The notes under the pieces: model-generated
Databases searched by the model: none
The model's input: the letters and a program-made list of their open reading frames with translations, nothing else
Told to the model about the DNA's origin: nothing
Program-made: the position numbers and the translations under genes
Source: Candidatus Fredericiella danica
Lineage (GTDB): Bacteria; Chloroflexota; Anaerolineae; Caldilineales; Caldilineaceae
Direction of reading: 5' to 3'
Assembly: GCA_016713335.1 (NCBI GenBank)
Contig: JADJPH010000102.1
Span: forward strand, 1 to 64,000
DNA length: 64,000 nt
Shown here: in pieces, positions 42,718 to 51,247 of the stretch
Position numbering within the stretch: position 1 is the first letter of the stretch
How the letters are laid out: each line of letters starts with the position of its first letter

Positions 42718-43200
42718 TTGAGCGCATTGCAATCTCTGCCGATCAGCGATACGAATCGTCGTGAAATGAAGCGGTTTATCAAGTTTTCCATCGTCGGCGT
42801 GGCCGGGATGGCCACCCATCTGACGATTTTGAACTTGCTCCTCTTCTTCGCACACTTCGCGCCGATCGTCGCCAATGCAATTGGCTTTAGCGCGGCTGTT
42901 GTGCAGAACTTCTTCCTCAATCGCAACTGGACGTTTCCAGAGACTCGCAACCGGCAGGCAGGCAAACAGTTGCTGCAGTTTGCGGCGGTCAGTGTGGCCG
43001 GGCTTCTCATCAATTCGACGGTTTTCTTCGTCGTCCATACGCTGACCGAACCATTCTTCCTGGCATCGATCCAAGATCCTCAACTGTTCAAGTTTGTCAG
43101 CGTGAATTTCGCCACGGCGTGCGCGATCCTGGTGACGCTGTTCTGGAACTTCACCGTCAACCGGCTGTGGACCTTCCGCAGTCATGAGCCAAGACGTTAA
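42718..43200 (+). CDS. GtrA-family membrane protein
   Basis: TTG 42718 has GGAG 6 nt upstream and is preferred over the upstream ATG-like start at 42679. The product has four helices: FSIVGVAGMATHLTILN, FAPIVANAIGFSAAVV, QFAAVSVAGLLINSTVFF and TACAILVTLFWNFTVNRL. The conserved NFFLNRNWTF and NFTVNRLWTF ends are diagnostic. GtrA proteins are thought to flip or handle polyprenyl-linked sugars for glycan decoration. Placement between the ligase-like gene and the GT4 gene supports this. Confidence 0.9.
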   Translation: MSALQSLPISDTNRREMKRFIKFSIVGVAGMATHLTILNLLLFFAHFAPIVANAIGFSAAVVQNFFLNRNWTFPETRNRQAGKQLLQFAAVSVAGLLINSTVFFVVHTLTEPFFLASIQDPQLFKFVSVNFATACAILVTLFWNFTVNRLWTFRSHEPRR

Positions 43201-43227
43201 TTCGTAACGCGTCCATTCCGGCGCTCA

Positions 43228-44425
43228 ATGACCACGATTACGATCGACTACACCCCGGCAATTCGGCAACAGGCGGGCATCGGCCGGATCATCCGCGGCC
43301 AGGTGCAGGCATTAATCGCCGCCAATCCGGGGTATGACTTACGGCTCTTTGTGGTCGGGCGCATCGATGAAGAGGCGCGCCGGTGCGCACCGCTGCCGAT
43401 CGCATCCACCCCACTGGATGAGCGCAACATGGTGCGCCTCTGGCACCGGGCGGGCAGCCCGTGGCCACGAGTTGACTGGTTCACCCGCGTCAAGTCCGAT
43501 CTCCTGCACGCCACGGACTTTGTCCTGCCCCCCACAAACGCCCGGCGCACCCTTGTAACCGTACACGACCTCGCCTTCCTCTACTATCCCGATGCCGCCA
43601 TGCCGGGTCTACAGCGCTACTTGAACGTGGTCGTACCTCGCAGCGTCCACCGCGCCGATGCCCTGATCGCCGACAGCCAGAACACGGCGCGCGATCTCGT
43701 CGAAAGATGGCAGGTCCCGGCCGAGACCATCACAGTTGTGCAGGGCGGCGTCGACCATGACCATTTCCAGCCCGTCACCGGCGAGGAACGGTTATGCGCC
43801 GTCAGAACGCGCTACCAGATCGGGGAGCGGCCATTCATCCTGGGGCTGAGCCGGCTCGAACCGCGCAAGAATTTTGTCCGCCTGATCGAAGCATTCCACC
43901 AGGCGCGGCAGGAAGCAAAATTGCCCCACCGCCTGGTCATTGGGGGCAGCAAAGGCTGGCTATACGACGAAATCTTTACGCGTGTCCAGGAACTTGGCCT
44001 GGAAGACGACGTGCTGTTTCCCGGCTTCATTGATGACGCCGATCTCCCGGCACTCTACAGTGCCGCCGAGTTTTTTGCTTATCCCTCGTTGTATGAGGGC
44101 TTTGGCCTGCCCATCGTCGAAGCACTGGCCTGCGGTGCGCCGGTGTTGACCGGTGACAACTCCTGCCTCCCAGGCGGGCGGCGCCGGCGCAATTTATGTT
44201 AATGCTGCCCGCAGCGAAAGCATCGCCTACGGGATCATGCGGCTGGCCACCGATGACGGGCTCCGCAGGCAGTTGCGGACCGCCGGTCAAGCCCATGCTG
44301 CGACCTTTACCTGGGAAAACAGCGCCCGCCAATTGCTGGCAGCCTATCAGCGCGTACAGAAGCTGAAGTACTCGGGGCAAACCAAAGGCAACACTTTAAT
44401 ACGCATAGCTGTTGCTCCGCGCTGA
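43228..44425 (+). CDS. GT4-family glycosyltransferase, small frameshift
   Basis: From ATG 43228 the product is a GT-B enzyme of the GT4 type. The N-terminal domain has DYTPAIRQQAGIGRIIRG and LVTVHDLAFLYYPDA. The C-terminal donor site has ILGLSRLEPRKNFVRLIE, LVIGGSKGWLYDEI, VLFPGFIDDADLPALYS and the E-x7-E motif in YEGFGLPIVEAL. Near 44170 a few bases seem lost (GDNSCLP to AGGAGAIYVNAARSE), so the last 85 codons are in another frame, ending at 44425. It would transfer a sugar from a nucleotide donor to a lipid-linked or capsule-like acceptor. Confidence 0.88.
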
Positions 44426-44456
44426 GGAGCCGGCCATTGACATGACCGGCTCCTCA
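44423..44456 (+). terminator. Hairpin overlapping the GT4 stop codon
   Basis: TGAGGAGCCGG (44423-44433, its first three bases are the stop codon) pairs with CCGGCTCCTCA (44446-44456). No long T-run follows. Confidence 0.65.
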
Positions 44457-44550
44457 CAGTATCGCGCCGCTAGTGATGGGTCTGTTGCGTCCGACCGCAC
44501 GGCAGTTTCATGGAGCGTGATACTCAGCCGGCAGCAGCTACAAACCTTTC

Positions 44551-44955
44551 CTAGTTCCTGCCGTCACCGAGCATTTCGTGCGCGTATTGCTGCATGTCAC
44601 CAACCCCCTTGTGGACGCTCTCCTGTACACTGTCGGTGAACTGGTGAGTCTTTTCACCTGCGTCAGTGACCATCTCGCTCATGCCTTCAGCCGCCTGGTG
44701 GCGCATCTTCTCGCCTTGCTTCTGGATCTGATGTCGCGTCTGCTTGCCGGAGCGCGGCGCCATTAGCAACATCGCCATCCCGCCGGTCAGACCGCCAAGC
44801 AGCAGCCCGGACCCAAAGATCAGTAGCCGCACGATGCCGGATCCTCCACCCTCGTGGCTGTCTTCGGTGTGGTTGCTATCGTGTTGAGCCCTGCCGTCAT
44901 TCTTGCTCTCACTCTTACTTTCGATCTTGCTGTCACTGTTGTGTTTGTTGCTCAT
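44551..44955 (-). CDS. YtxH-like membrane protein
   Basis: A 134-residue protein has a polar Ser/Lys/His-rich N-terminus of about 40 residues, one glycine-rich helix (LLIFGSGLLLGGLTGGM) and the MAPRSGKQTRHQIQKQ motif typical of YtxH-type proteins. A long amphipathic C-terminal helix follows (TDAGEKTHQFTDSVQESV). Family members are general-stress membrane proteins of unknown mechanism, often upregulated by salt or ethanol. It is the last gene of the minus-strand stress run, after bacterioferritin. Confidence 0.85.
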   Translation of the reverse strand: MSNKHNSDSKIESKSESKNDGRAQHDSNHTEDSHEGGGSGIVRLLIFGSGLLLGGLTGGMAMLLMAPRSGKQTRHQIQKQGEKMRHQAAEGMSEMVTDAGEKTHQFTDSVQESVHKGVGDMQQYAHEMLGDGRN

Positions 44956-45069
44956 GTCTGTCTCCTACCAATATACTTCTTGTTACCAACACCGGATGCG
45001 GCGTTCTGCCGCCCACCAACGACCCCGGGCGATACCGGTGCGTTGCGGATGTCTTTGACGCTCAGGAAG

Positions 45070-45547
45070 CTAGCCGGCGGCGCCAGTGGCCTGGTTGGCC
45101 AAGTAGTTCTCGACGCCCATCTGTTCGATCTGAGAACGTTGGACTTCGGCCCAGTCCACGTGCCCCTCCTCCATTTTGAGAATTGTGAGCAGAAGATCGG
45201 CAGTGGCCTGGTCAGCCACTTCATGGGCAAGTCCGATGGCGTTGTTATACGCGTAGATCGCCCCCAACTCGTCATCCTGATCGTTGCTCACAATTTCCTG
45301 CACGGTCTGGCCAATTCTGATCGGGTTAAGCTTGGCGACAGCAGGCACACCCTCCAGGAACAGAATCCGCTTGATGAGCCATTCGGCGTGATGCATTTCA
45401 TCAAGCGCCTGGTGCTCAATTGCTTTGTGGAGTTTGTCGTATCCCCAGTTGTCGCATCTCAGAGTGCACCATATATTGGCTGATCGCGGTGAGTTCATCG
45501 GCCAAAAGTTGGTTGAGTGCGGCGACGACTTTTTCATTACCTTTCAT
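45070..45547 (-). CDS. bfr: Bacterioferritin, one frameshift
   Basis: The ATG at 45547 has AGGAG 7 nt upstream and begins MKGNEKVVAALNQLLADE. The frame shifts near 45450 (ISQYMVHSEMRQLG to NWGYDKLHKAIE) and runs to 45070. Ferroxidase ligands are in place by pattern: Glu in LLADELTAI, Glu and His in LDEMHHAEWL, Glu in the third helix and EEGHVDW at the end. The Met of DEMHHAE corresponds to the heme-ligand Met52 of bacterioferritins, so heme binding between subunits is expected. It stores iron in a 24-mer and protects against Fenton chemistry. Its place between a receiver gene and YtxH fits stress response. Confidence 0.88.
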
Positions 45548-45611
45548 CTTGATCTCCTTGTCAGACTGGATTGTGTCAGAGTTCCGGCGAGTACGAACGC
45601 GTCCCGGGCAA

Positions 45612-46049
45612 CTACGGCGGCAGTCCGCGGTCCCGGGCATCACCGCGTCCAAGTAGCGCTTGTGGGACAGCCCTTGAGGAGGAAGGCATCTGCTCGGCAG
45701 CAAGAATCGACCCTCGATCTGTGGCATACATCGTCAGCATTACGATTCTGATCATGGCCACCCGCTGCTTGATAGTCTTGATCGTCGAGATTCCGTCCAT
45801 ATCAGACACCAGGGCAGACAGTGTGTGCGTCTGCAAATCCATCACCACGACATCGGGGTGGAGCGCCAAAATCTGCTCAACTACCCGCGCGCCATTCTCT
45901 GCTTCGCCGACGACCTCAATGAAGACGGGATCGGCACGACCTGCTTGTTCGGTGTGGTCGACGGCGCTCAACCGCATTGCCGATAGCAGCGCTTCCAGGC
46001 TATGCCGAGCTCTCGGCTGGTCATCGGCGATAAGCACTCGAATGGACAC
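45612..46049 (-). CDS. Response-regulator receiver protein, 3' end frameshifted
   Basis: GTG 46049 has GGGAG 8 nt upstream and starts MSIRVLIADDQPRARHSL. The receiver has the acidic pair DDQ, phospho-Asp in PDVVVMDLQTH and the Thr in IVMLTMYATD. After that the sensible reading changes frame to ADAFLLKGCPTSALLDAV, giving the conserved Lys region, and decays before bacterioferritin. No DNA-binding domain is visible, so it is either a single-domain receiver or a NarL-type regulator whose HTH has been lost. The gene begins 24 nt after the PAP2 stop. It may relay the signal of the GAF kinase at 51244. Confidence 0.75.
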   Translation of the reverse strand: MSIRVLIADDQPRARHSLEALLSAMRLSAVDHTEQAGRADPVFIEVVGEAENGARVVEQILALHPDVVVMDLQTHTLSALVSDMDGISTIKTIKQRVAMIRIVMLTMYATDRGSILAAEQMPSSSRAVPQALLGRGDARDRGLPP

Positions 46050-46073
46050 ATTGATTTCTCCCGTGGTCGAACT

Positions 46074-46794
46074 CTACAACCCATAGCCAAAGACGATTGA
46101 GCCAAGTAGACCCCATGCACTCCCGAGGATAGCCCCTGCCAACACGTCCCGTGGGTAGTGCGCTCCCACGTATATGCGCGTAATGCCCACCAGCACCGCA
46201 ATTGCATATAACAGGCAGGCTACCCCTACGCCCCGGACGAAAATACGCTGCCATCAGCGTTGCGATAAAGAAGGCCTGGCTGGTGTGCCCGCTCGGAAAT
46301 GAACGCCCACCTTCTTGATGGCCAACGATGCGCGCCTCGCTTAGACCGATGAAAGGTCGCCCCCGCTTTACCAACAATTTCACGAATTCGACCACCAGCC
46401 ATAGCGTCAACGCGCCGAAGACCAGCTCATAAGCTAGTAAACGCTCTCCGGCGAAGAACAAGGCGAAGGCAAGCACTACCATGGCGATGCTGTTGCCAAT
46501 TTGGGTGATGCCGGTCATCAGCATGTCCAGCCAGGCTGGGCGGCGTCCGCGCGTGTTGAAGAACAAGAAGGCTGTGGTGTCCATATGTTGGCTCGTCGAC
46601 CATAGGATCAAGAGAGCGAGCAAGCTGCTTCCTAAAGTGATGCTGGCCAGGATGCCTTGCGCCTCCAGCCCACGCCAGAAGAAATTCCGTACGTAGGGTG
46701 GCAACCAAACCAGAAAAAGCATCAAGCCGGCCGAGAGCACCATCAGCCAGACAAACGCACGGTTGAGACTCACCCAAAGGGTCAGGCGCTCCAT
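46074..46794 (-). CDS. PAP2-family lipid phosphatase, one frameshift
   Basis: The product begins MERLTLWVSLNRAFVWL and has about six helices. The three PAP2 motifs are present: KLLVKRGRP (K-x6-RP), SFPSGHTSQ (PSGH) and, after a frameshift near 46235, TRIYVGAHYPRDVLAG (the SR-x5-H-x3-D motif with Thr for Ser). The natural stop is TAG 46074-46076. Such enzymes dephosphorylate phosphatidate, diacylglycerol pyrophosphate or undecaprenyl pyrophosphate in the membrane. The gene lies 33 nt after the lipid kinase gene, which makes the opposite reaction. The pair suggests a phosphatidate/diacylglycerol switch. Confidence 0.88.
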
Positions 46795-46827
46795 GCACTC
46801 AACTGCTCCACTCGCGTCAAGCGAATC

Positions 46828-47816
46828 TCATCCGGCGGCTGCATGGTTCTGTACCTCAGGAAGCTCGTTGGGGGCGGGCAGCGCCAGCTCGCCGGCCAAG
46901 GCGGTCAGCGCACGGCGCCGCACTTCGATCCGCACCCGTCCGCCGCCCACCGCTCGCCCATCCACCATGACCGGCATTGAAGGCACTGTGTCGATATCGA
47001 TCCGGCGCACATGATAGTGCTGGATGCGGGTCTTCTGGCATATCGATACCCACTCCCTGGAAGACATAGTTCAGCAGCTCCAGCTTGGTCAGATCGGCAA
47101 AGAACAGCACGTCCAATAGGCCGTCGTTATACGAGGAATTTGCGCTAATTCTGTAATTGCGGCCGATATAGGGTACGTTGCAAACCAACACGACGTGACC
47201 GAGATCGCGGATCTCTTCTTTATTGTTCAGCACCAGGGTTATTTCGGCTGGCGGAGATTTGACGAGGGTTGCCAGGAAATCGCCGGCCCGCGCCAGGTTT
47301 CCGTGCTGGAGATCGTCGGCAGACGGAAAAAGTGAAGAAATCAACCCCACCGAACAGAGCTCCAGAAATGGGGTGGTGATTTCGCCACCGTTCGCCAACG
47401 AACCTGAACAGGTCGCCATACCGATGTCCATCTTGACACGGCGCCCTGTGCGTAGCAGGGCGATGGCGGCTGGGATATCCATCGGGATGTCCAAACTGAG
47501 CGCGATGTTGTTTTGCGTGCCGCTTGGGATAACGCCCAAAGCGGCGCGATTGGAGGGAATGCCGGCCAACGCAGCAGCCACAGCGGAAATCGTGCCGTCG
47601 CCACCACATACCACGAACGTTCGGATCCCATCTGCGAGGGCATCGCGGATCATCTGTGGCGGATCCCAGCCAGCTTCAACCAGACTGACTTCCCGCATGA
47701 GCTTCCAAACCTGCATCTCGCGGATCACATCCAGAATCTCGATCCGCGTACCCCGGGCAGCCCCAACACTGGGGTGTAAGAGTAGTTTGGCCCGCACGCG
47801 GCCGACGTAGGCTCAT
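46828..47816 (-). CDS. Diacylglycerol kinase-family lipid kinase, frameshifts
   Basis: The best start is ATG 47816 with GGAGG 7 nt upstream (MSLRR...); a one-base shift then leads to RAKLLLHPSVGAARG. The DAGK catalytic domain has FVVCGGDGTISAVAAAL and ALGVIPSGTQNNIALSL, the nucleotide-binding signatures of DgkB/YegS-type kinases. The C-terminal beta domain follows (TPFLELCSVGLISSLF, YRISANSSYNDGLLDV). Near 47040 the frame shifts again to IDTVPSMPVMVDGRAVGG and ends at 46828. It phosphorylates diacylglycerol or a related lipid at the membrane. PAP2 phosphatase follows immediately. Confidence 0.87.
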
Positions 47817-47848
47817 CCGCAGACCTCCTGTAAAACCAGGTCTCATCC

Positions 47849-48279
47849 TCAACTGCGCCGGAACCATAGCACGGTAACGGTAAGCCAGCGGCACGGCCAG
47901 TACCCGGATGGTGGCAGTGGTACACACCAAGCGCGCCCGCCAATGGGGAAACCATCAACCAGGCGCCCACCACGACGATGACCAGAGAACTGACGAACGT
48001 CAAGTAGTCAAAGTTCGAACTGGTCGCCATCTTGATGTACTTGATGATGTTGCCAAAGACGCGATCGACTTCAGCCTGGCTCAAGCCTTCCAAACGCGAT
48101 GCAAACTCCTGTAACTGGGCTGCGGAATCTGCCTGTGCCACCGCCAACAATTGAGCCGACATCAAGGCTGTGTTCTCGCCAGAGGGTTGCGCTGCGCGTT
48201 GGAGCTTGGGATCAACAGGTTTCGGAGAACCTTTGCTTATATTGTCAATGGTTTGAAGAACGGGACCTTCTGAAATCAA
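47849..48279 (-). CDS. Small membrane protein, frameshifted 3' end
   Basis: TTG 48279 overlaps the stop of the RNB gene (TTGA) and has GGAGAGAGGG upstream, so it is translationally coupled. The soluble N-terminus is helical (QLLAVAQADSAAQLQEFASR, trimmed: SAAQLQEFASRLEGLS). Then comes VFGNIIKYIKMATSSNF and a helix YLTFVSSLVIVVVGAWLM. Near 47935 the frame probably shifts, giving a second hydrophobic segment WLTVTVLWFRRS and stop 47849-47851, just before the lipid-kinase ribosome site. The helix-plus-membrane layout resembles small membrane-tethered adaptor modules, but no family was recognised. Confidence 0.5.
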
Positions 48280-49764
48280 TGTACCCTCTCTCCAAAATCC
48301 ACGGAAATCAGTCGCACCTGAATCTTGTCGCCGACGTCGACACCCTCAAACCCGTGCAATACCCTGCCTTCAACCGGGATTGCGAGCAACCTTGCCCAAG
48401 TGCCTTTGTCAGATGAACCTGTAATGATGGCGTCGAATTTTTCGCCAATTCTCGATTCAAGGAGGAGCACAGCTGCGGATTTTTCAACCTGCCGTTCGAC
48501 CTTGTTTACAGCATCCTCCATCTCAGTAAAATGCTTTGCGAGTACATCGAGTTCGGCGTAGCTGTACGGCGCCGGTGCGCCGGCCATGGCGGCTTTCAGT
48601 AGGCGTTGCGTGATCAGATCCGAATAGCGGCGATTCGGAGCGGTGGAATGGGCATAGTCTTTGACCGCCAGGCCGAAGTGCCCTGGTGCAGTGGCGCCGG
48701 GTTCTTCCGCAAGGTATTCGCCGGCGCCCAGAAGTTTGATCACGGCCAGGGAGAGATCGGGAAACTGAAGTGGATCGGCCGCCTTCTGTTTGACGAGAAA
48801 CTCATCAAGCATCACCGAGTCCGGCTTCTCCGGCAGAATAAATCCGTGATCTAGGGCGAGCTCAACAATCCGATCCCAGCGTTTGGGCGAGCGCACTACC
48901 CGTCGGATCGAAGGAAATTTCTTCGCAGCGAGGTACCGGGCAGTGACACCGTTGGCTGCGATCATGAAATCCTCAATGATTTCCTTAGCGCGGTTCTTTT
49001 GTTCCACTTCGAGTTTACGGATTTGGTCTCCATCAAAAACAAGTTTTGCCTCGATCGTTTCAAGACTTAGCGCGCCGTGGATGTGCCGTAAATTCTTCAG
49101 GCTCTGTGCGATTCGGTCCTGCACGAGCAGATTCTCCGACAGACCCATTGACCGCCGCTATTGCGGCGGGGATCGCGCCTGTTTTTCCAACCAGGCTGCC
49201 ACGCTGTTGTAGGCAAGTTTTGCATGATTGCGCACACGCGCTCGGTAGAGGCTCGAGCCTAGAACAGAGCCGTCGGCCCCAACTACCATTTCCACGACAA
49301 CTACCAGCCGATCCTCATTGAGATTCAAGGAGGTGAGGTCGGTGGAAAGCTTCTCCGGCAGCATCAGGAAGATTTCGGCCGCCGTATACACCGAGGTCGT
49401 ATTGTGCCCGTGCATGTGCGTCAACGGCCGACCCGTCTTTGACCAGCGCATCAACGTCTGCCACGGCCACTCGAATCTTCACCATGTCCCCGGGCAAAGG
49501 TTCGGCGATCGTGAGTTGATCCAAGTCAAGGGAGTCATCGTTGTCAATGGACGCCCACAGGATGTCCGTTAGATCGCGAATTTCTTCCATTTCATGGACT
49601 AGTTCTCCATTCACAGTGGCGGGCAGCTGAATTTTTTCAACTTCAGCGAGCACAGCCGCGGAAAAGTCAGGGCGTAGACCTCTGTCCAACATCGCCCGAT
49701 GGGCAATACCTCGCAACATGGTGCGGTGCTGTTGATCAGTGTGTATGGCCTGCGGCATAGGCAT
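48276..49764 (-). CDS. RNB-domain exoribonuclease (RNase II/R type), frameshifts
   Basis: The start at 49764 gives MPMPQAIHTDQQHRTM. The RNB core has SIDNDDSLDLDQL (metal-binding Asp cluster), IRVAVADVDALV and, after frameshifts near 49440 and 49155, EIFLMLPEKLSTDLTSL, AANGVTARYLAAK and the conserved HSTAPNRRYSDLITQR. A C-terminal S1-like strand set ends at 48276. No N-terminal cold-shock domains are present, so at about 495 codons it is a short stand-alone RNB enzyme. It would degrade RNA 3' to 5'. It leads a coupled run with the small membrane protein, lipid kinase and PAP2 genes. Confidence 0.85.
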
Positions 49765-49775
49765 TTCTCCAGGGA

Positions 49776-49811
49776 GGCGAGGTGATAGGACAAGGGCGCC
49801 ACCACCTCGCC
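49776..49811 (-). promoter_or_regulatory. Leader hairpin of the RNB gene
   Basis: GGCGAGGTG (49776-49784) pairs with CACCTCGCC (49803-49811), with an 18-nt loop, just upstream of the RNB start and after the LEA-like operon end is not reached. It could be a leader structure or an upstream transcript end. The arms match those at 37583-37604. Confidence 0.35.
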
Positions 49812-49838
49812 GGGCCTCTTGACATACGCTAGAACTGA

Positions 49839-50045
49839 CTACCGTGCGGCATCCCTTGCAGCGTCCTTGGCATCTTGGGTCGCATCCTTAGCGGCATTCT
49901 TCGCGTCGTGAGCGGCGTCCTTGGCGGCGTTCTTCGCGTCGTGAGCGGCGTCCTCGATCTTGTTGCCGGCGTCATGCATTGCGTCTTGGACGTCTTCGAC
50001 CATGTCCTTGACGGCTTCCTGTGGTCCTTGTGTGTTATTAGTCAT
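49839..50045 (-). CDS. LEA group 3-like 11-mer repeat protein
   Basis: ATG 50045 has GGAGAG 5 nt upstream. The 68-residue product begins MTNNTQGPQEAVKDMV and then is built of 11-residue repeats: DAAHDAKNAAK twice, then DATQDAKDAAR. The DNA repeats with a 33-bp period. Such Ala/Lys/Asp 11-mers form amphipathic helices on drying and are the hallmark of group 3 late-embryogenesis-abundant proteins. It has no signal peptide or membrane segment. Neighbours are GlsB/YeaQ and the RNB/lipid genes, so a desiccation or osmotic stress role is likely, though not proven. CsbD-like small stress proteins are an alternative label. Confidence 0.75.
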   Translation of the reverse strand: MTNNTQGPQEAVKDMVEDVQDAMHDAGNKIEDAAHDAKNAAKDAAHDAKNAAKDATQDAKDAARDAAR

Positions 50046-50101
50046 AGTTCTCTCCAGTTTGGTGAAATGGCGAACTCCAAAACGCAGATTCGACGGTCTA
50101 G

Positions 50102-50368
50102 CTAGACGAGCGCCCTGCGGCCAGATATCAACCGCAGTCCAGCGATCAGGATCATCGCGCCGACAAAGGCCACGATGATGCTCGTGATGTTGATGCCACT
50201 CACTGCATTTGGCATGTTCAGCAACGCCCCGGCAAGATAACCGCCGATAACCGCACCCACTACCCCGACGATGATGTCGCCGATGACCCCGAAGCCACCA
50301 CCGCGCATCACCTGGCTGGCCAACCAGCCTGCAATCAACCCTACGACAATCCAAGCAAGAAGATCCAT
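50102..50368 (-). CDS. GlsB/YeaQ/YmgE-family stress membrane protein
   Basis: ATG 50368 follows AAGGAT; an upstream in-frame start is less likely. The 88-residue product has three helices and glycine-rich turns: MDLLAWIVVGLIAGWLAS, GDIIVGVVGAVIGGYLAG and TSIIVAFVGAMILIAGL. This is the transglycosylase-associated (GlsB/YeaQ) family, small inner-membrane proteins raised in general stress. It precedes the LEA-like gene by 56 nt and probably shares its transcript. Confidence 0.93.
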   Translation of the reverse strand: MDLLAWIVVGLIAGWLASQVMRGGGFGVIGDIIVGVVGAVIGGYLAGALLNMPNAVSGINITSIIVAFVGAMILIAGLRLISGRRALV

Positions 50369-50494
50369 TGTTCCATCCTTCCTCACGATGCCCAGTTCTG
50401 CTATAAATACCCTGGGGTTCACGCTTCCGTGCATATACAGCTTACCAGGCGGCAGGTGGGTTGTCGTCAGCGGTAACGATCGATTTTGGGTATC

Positions 50495-50518
50495 AAAAAA
50501 GCCGCCCTTGTAGGCGGC
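50495..50518 (-). terminator. Rho-independent terminator after the NarL/GAF-kinase pair
   Basis: On the minus strand GCCGCC, a 6-nt loop and GGCGGC are followed by six T. It lies 63 nt after the regulator stop at 50582. Confidence 0.92.
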
Positions 50519-50581
50519 CCAGTGACCTTTGATGTACGATCTTTGATGTAGTTGTATTTAGCAAAGCGTTGTTGCTTGAGG

Positions 50582-51247
50582 CTATCCCTCTTCCTGGCCC
50601 GCCTCGTCCTCAGTGGTCAGTCCTTCCCGGACAGCATAAAGTGCTGCCTGTGTGCGGCTGGCTAAATGTAGTTTGCTCAGAATACGGCTCACATGCGTAC
50701 GCACGGTCGGTTCACTGACTGCGAGCTCGCCAGCAATCTCCTGATTGCTCAGCCCCTGTGCAATGAGCCGCAACACCGCATGTTCGCGCTCCGTCAGCGC
50801 ATCAGGTCCAGGGGTTCTTAAATCGGCTGGCTGTGCGACCTCTTGGAGTAACTTGCGGGCGATGGTCGGATGCAGTGCCGGCTCACCTCGATGCACCTGA
50901 TGGATGGCCCGTACGAGTTCCTCGGGCGCAGAATCCTTGAGCAGGTATCCCAACGCGCCCGCCTTGATGGCGGGAAAAACCTTGCTGTCGGCAGCAAAAC
51001 TGGTCAAGACTAGAATGCGTGCACCCGGCTGATGTTCGGTGATCCGGCGTGTTGCCTCGATGCCATCCATACCCGGCATGAGAAGGTCCATCAGAATGAC
51101 ATCGGGTTGGCTTTCTTCCGCGCATATTACTGCTTCCTGACCATCGGCTGCTTCCGCAACGATCTCAAATCCGCCGGATTCCGACAGCAAAGCCCGAATG
51201 CCTTTGCGCACAATTGCATGATCATCAACAATCAATACTCGAATCAT
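50582..51247 (-). CDS. NarL/LuxR-type response regulator
   Basis: The ATG at 51247 overlaps the kinase stop (ATGA). The 221-residue product has a receiver (MIRVLIVDDHAIVRKG, phospho-Asp in PDVILMDLLMPGMDG, Thr in ILVLTSFAADSK, Lys in GYLLKDSAPEE). A LuxR HTH follows (LTEREHAVLRLIAQGLSN, QEIAGELAVSEPTVRTHV). It should be phosphorylated by the adjacent GAF kinase and bind DNA as a dimer. The downstream GlsB, LEA-like and RNB genes on the same strand are candidate targets. A clear terminator closes the pair. Confidence 0.96.
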   Translation of the reverse strand: MIRVLIVDDHAIVRKGIRALLSESGGFEIVAEAADGQEAVICAEESQPDVILMDLLMPGMDGIEATRRITEHQPGARILVLTSFAADSKVFPAIKAGALGYLLKDSAPEELVRAIHQVHRGEPALHPTIARKLLQEVAQPADLRTPGPDALTEREHAVLRLIAQGLSNQEIAGELAVSEPTVRTHVSRILSKLHLASRTQAALYAVREGLTTEDEAGQEEG

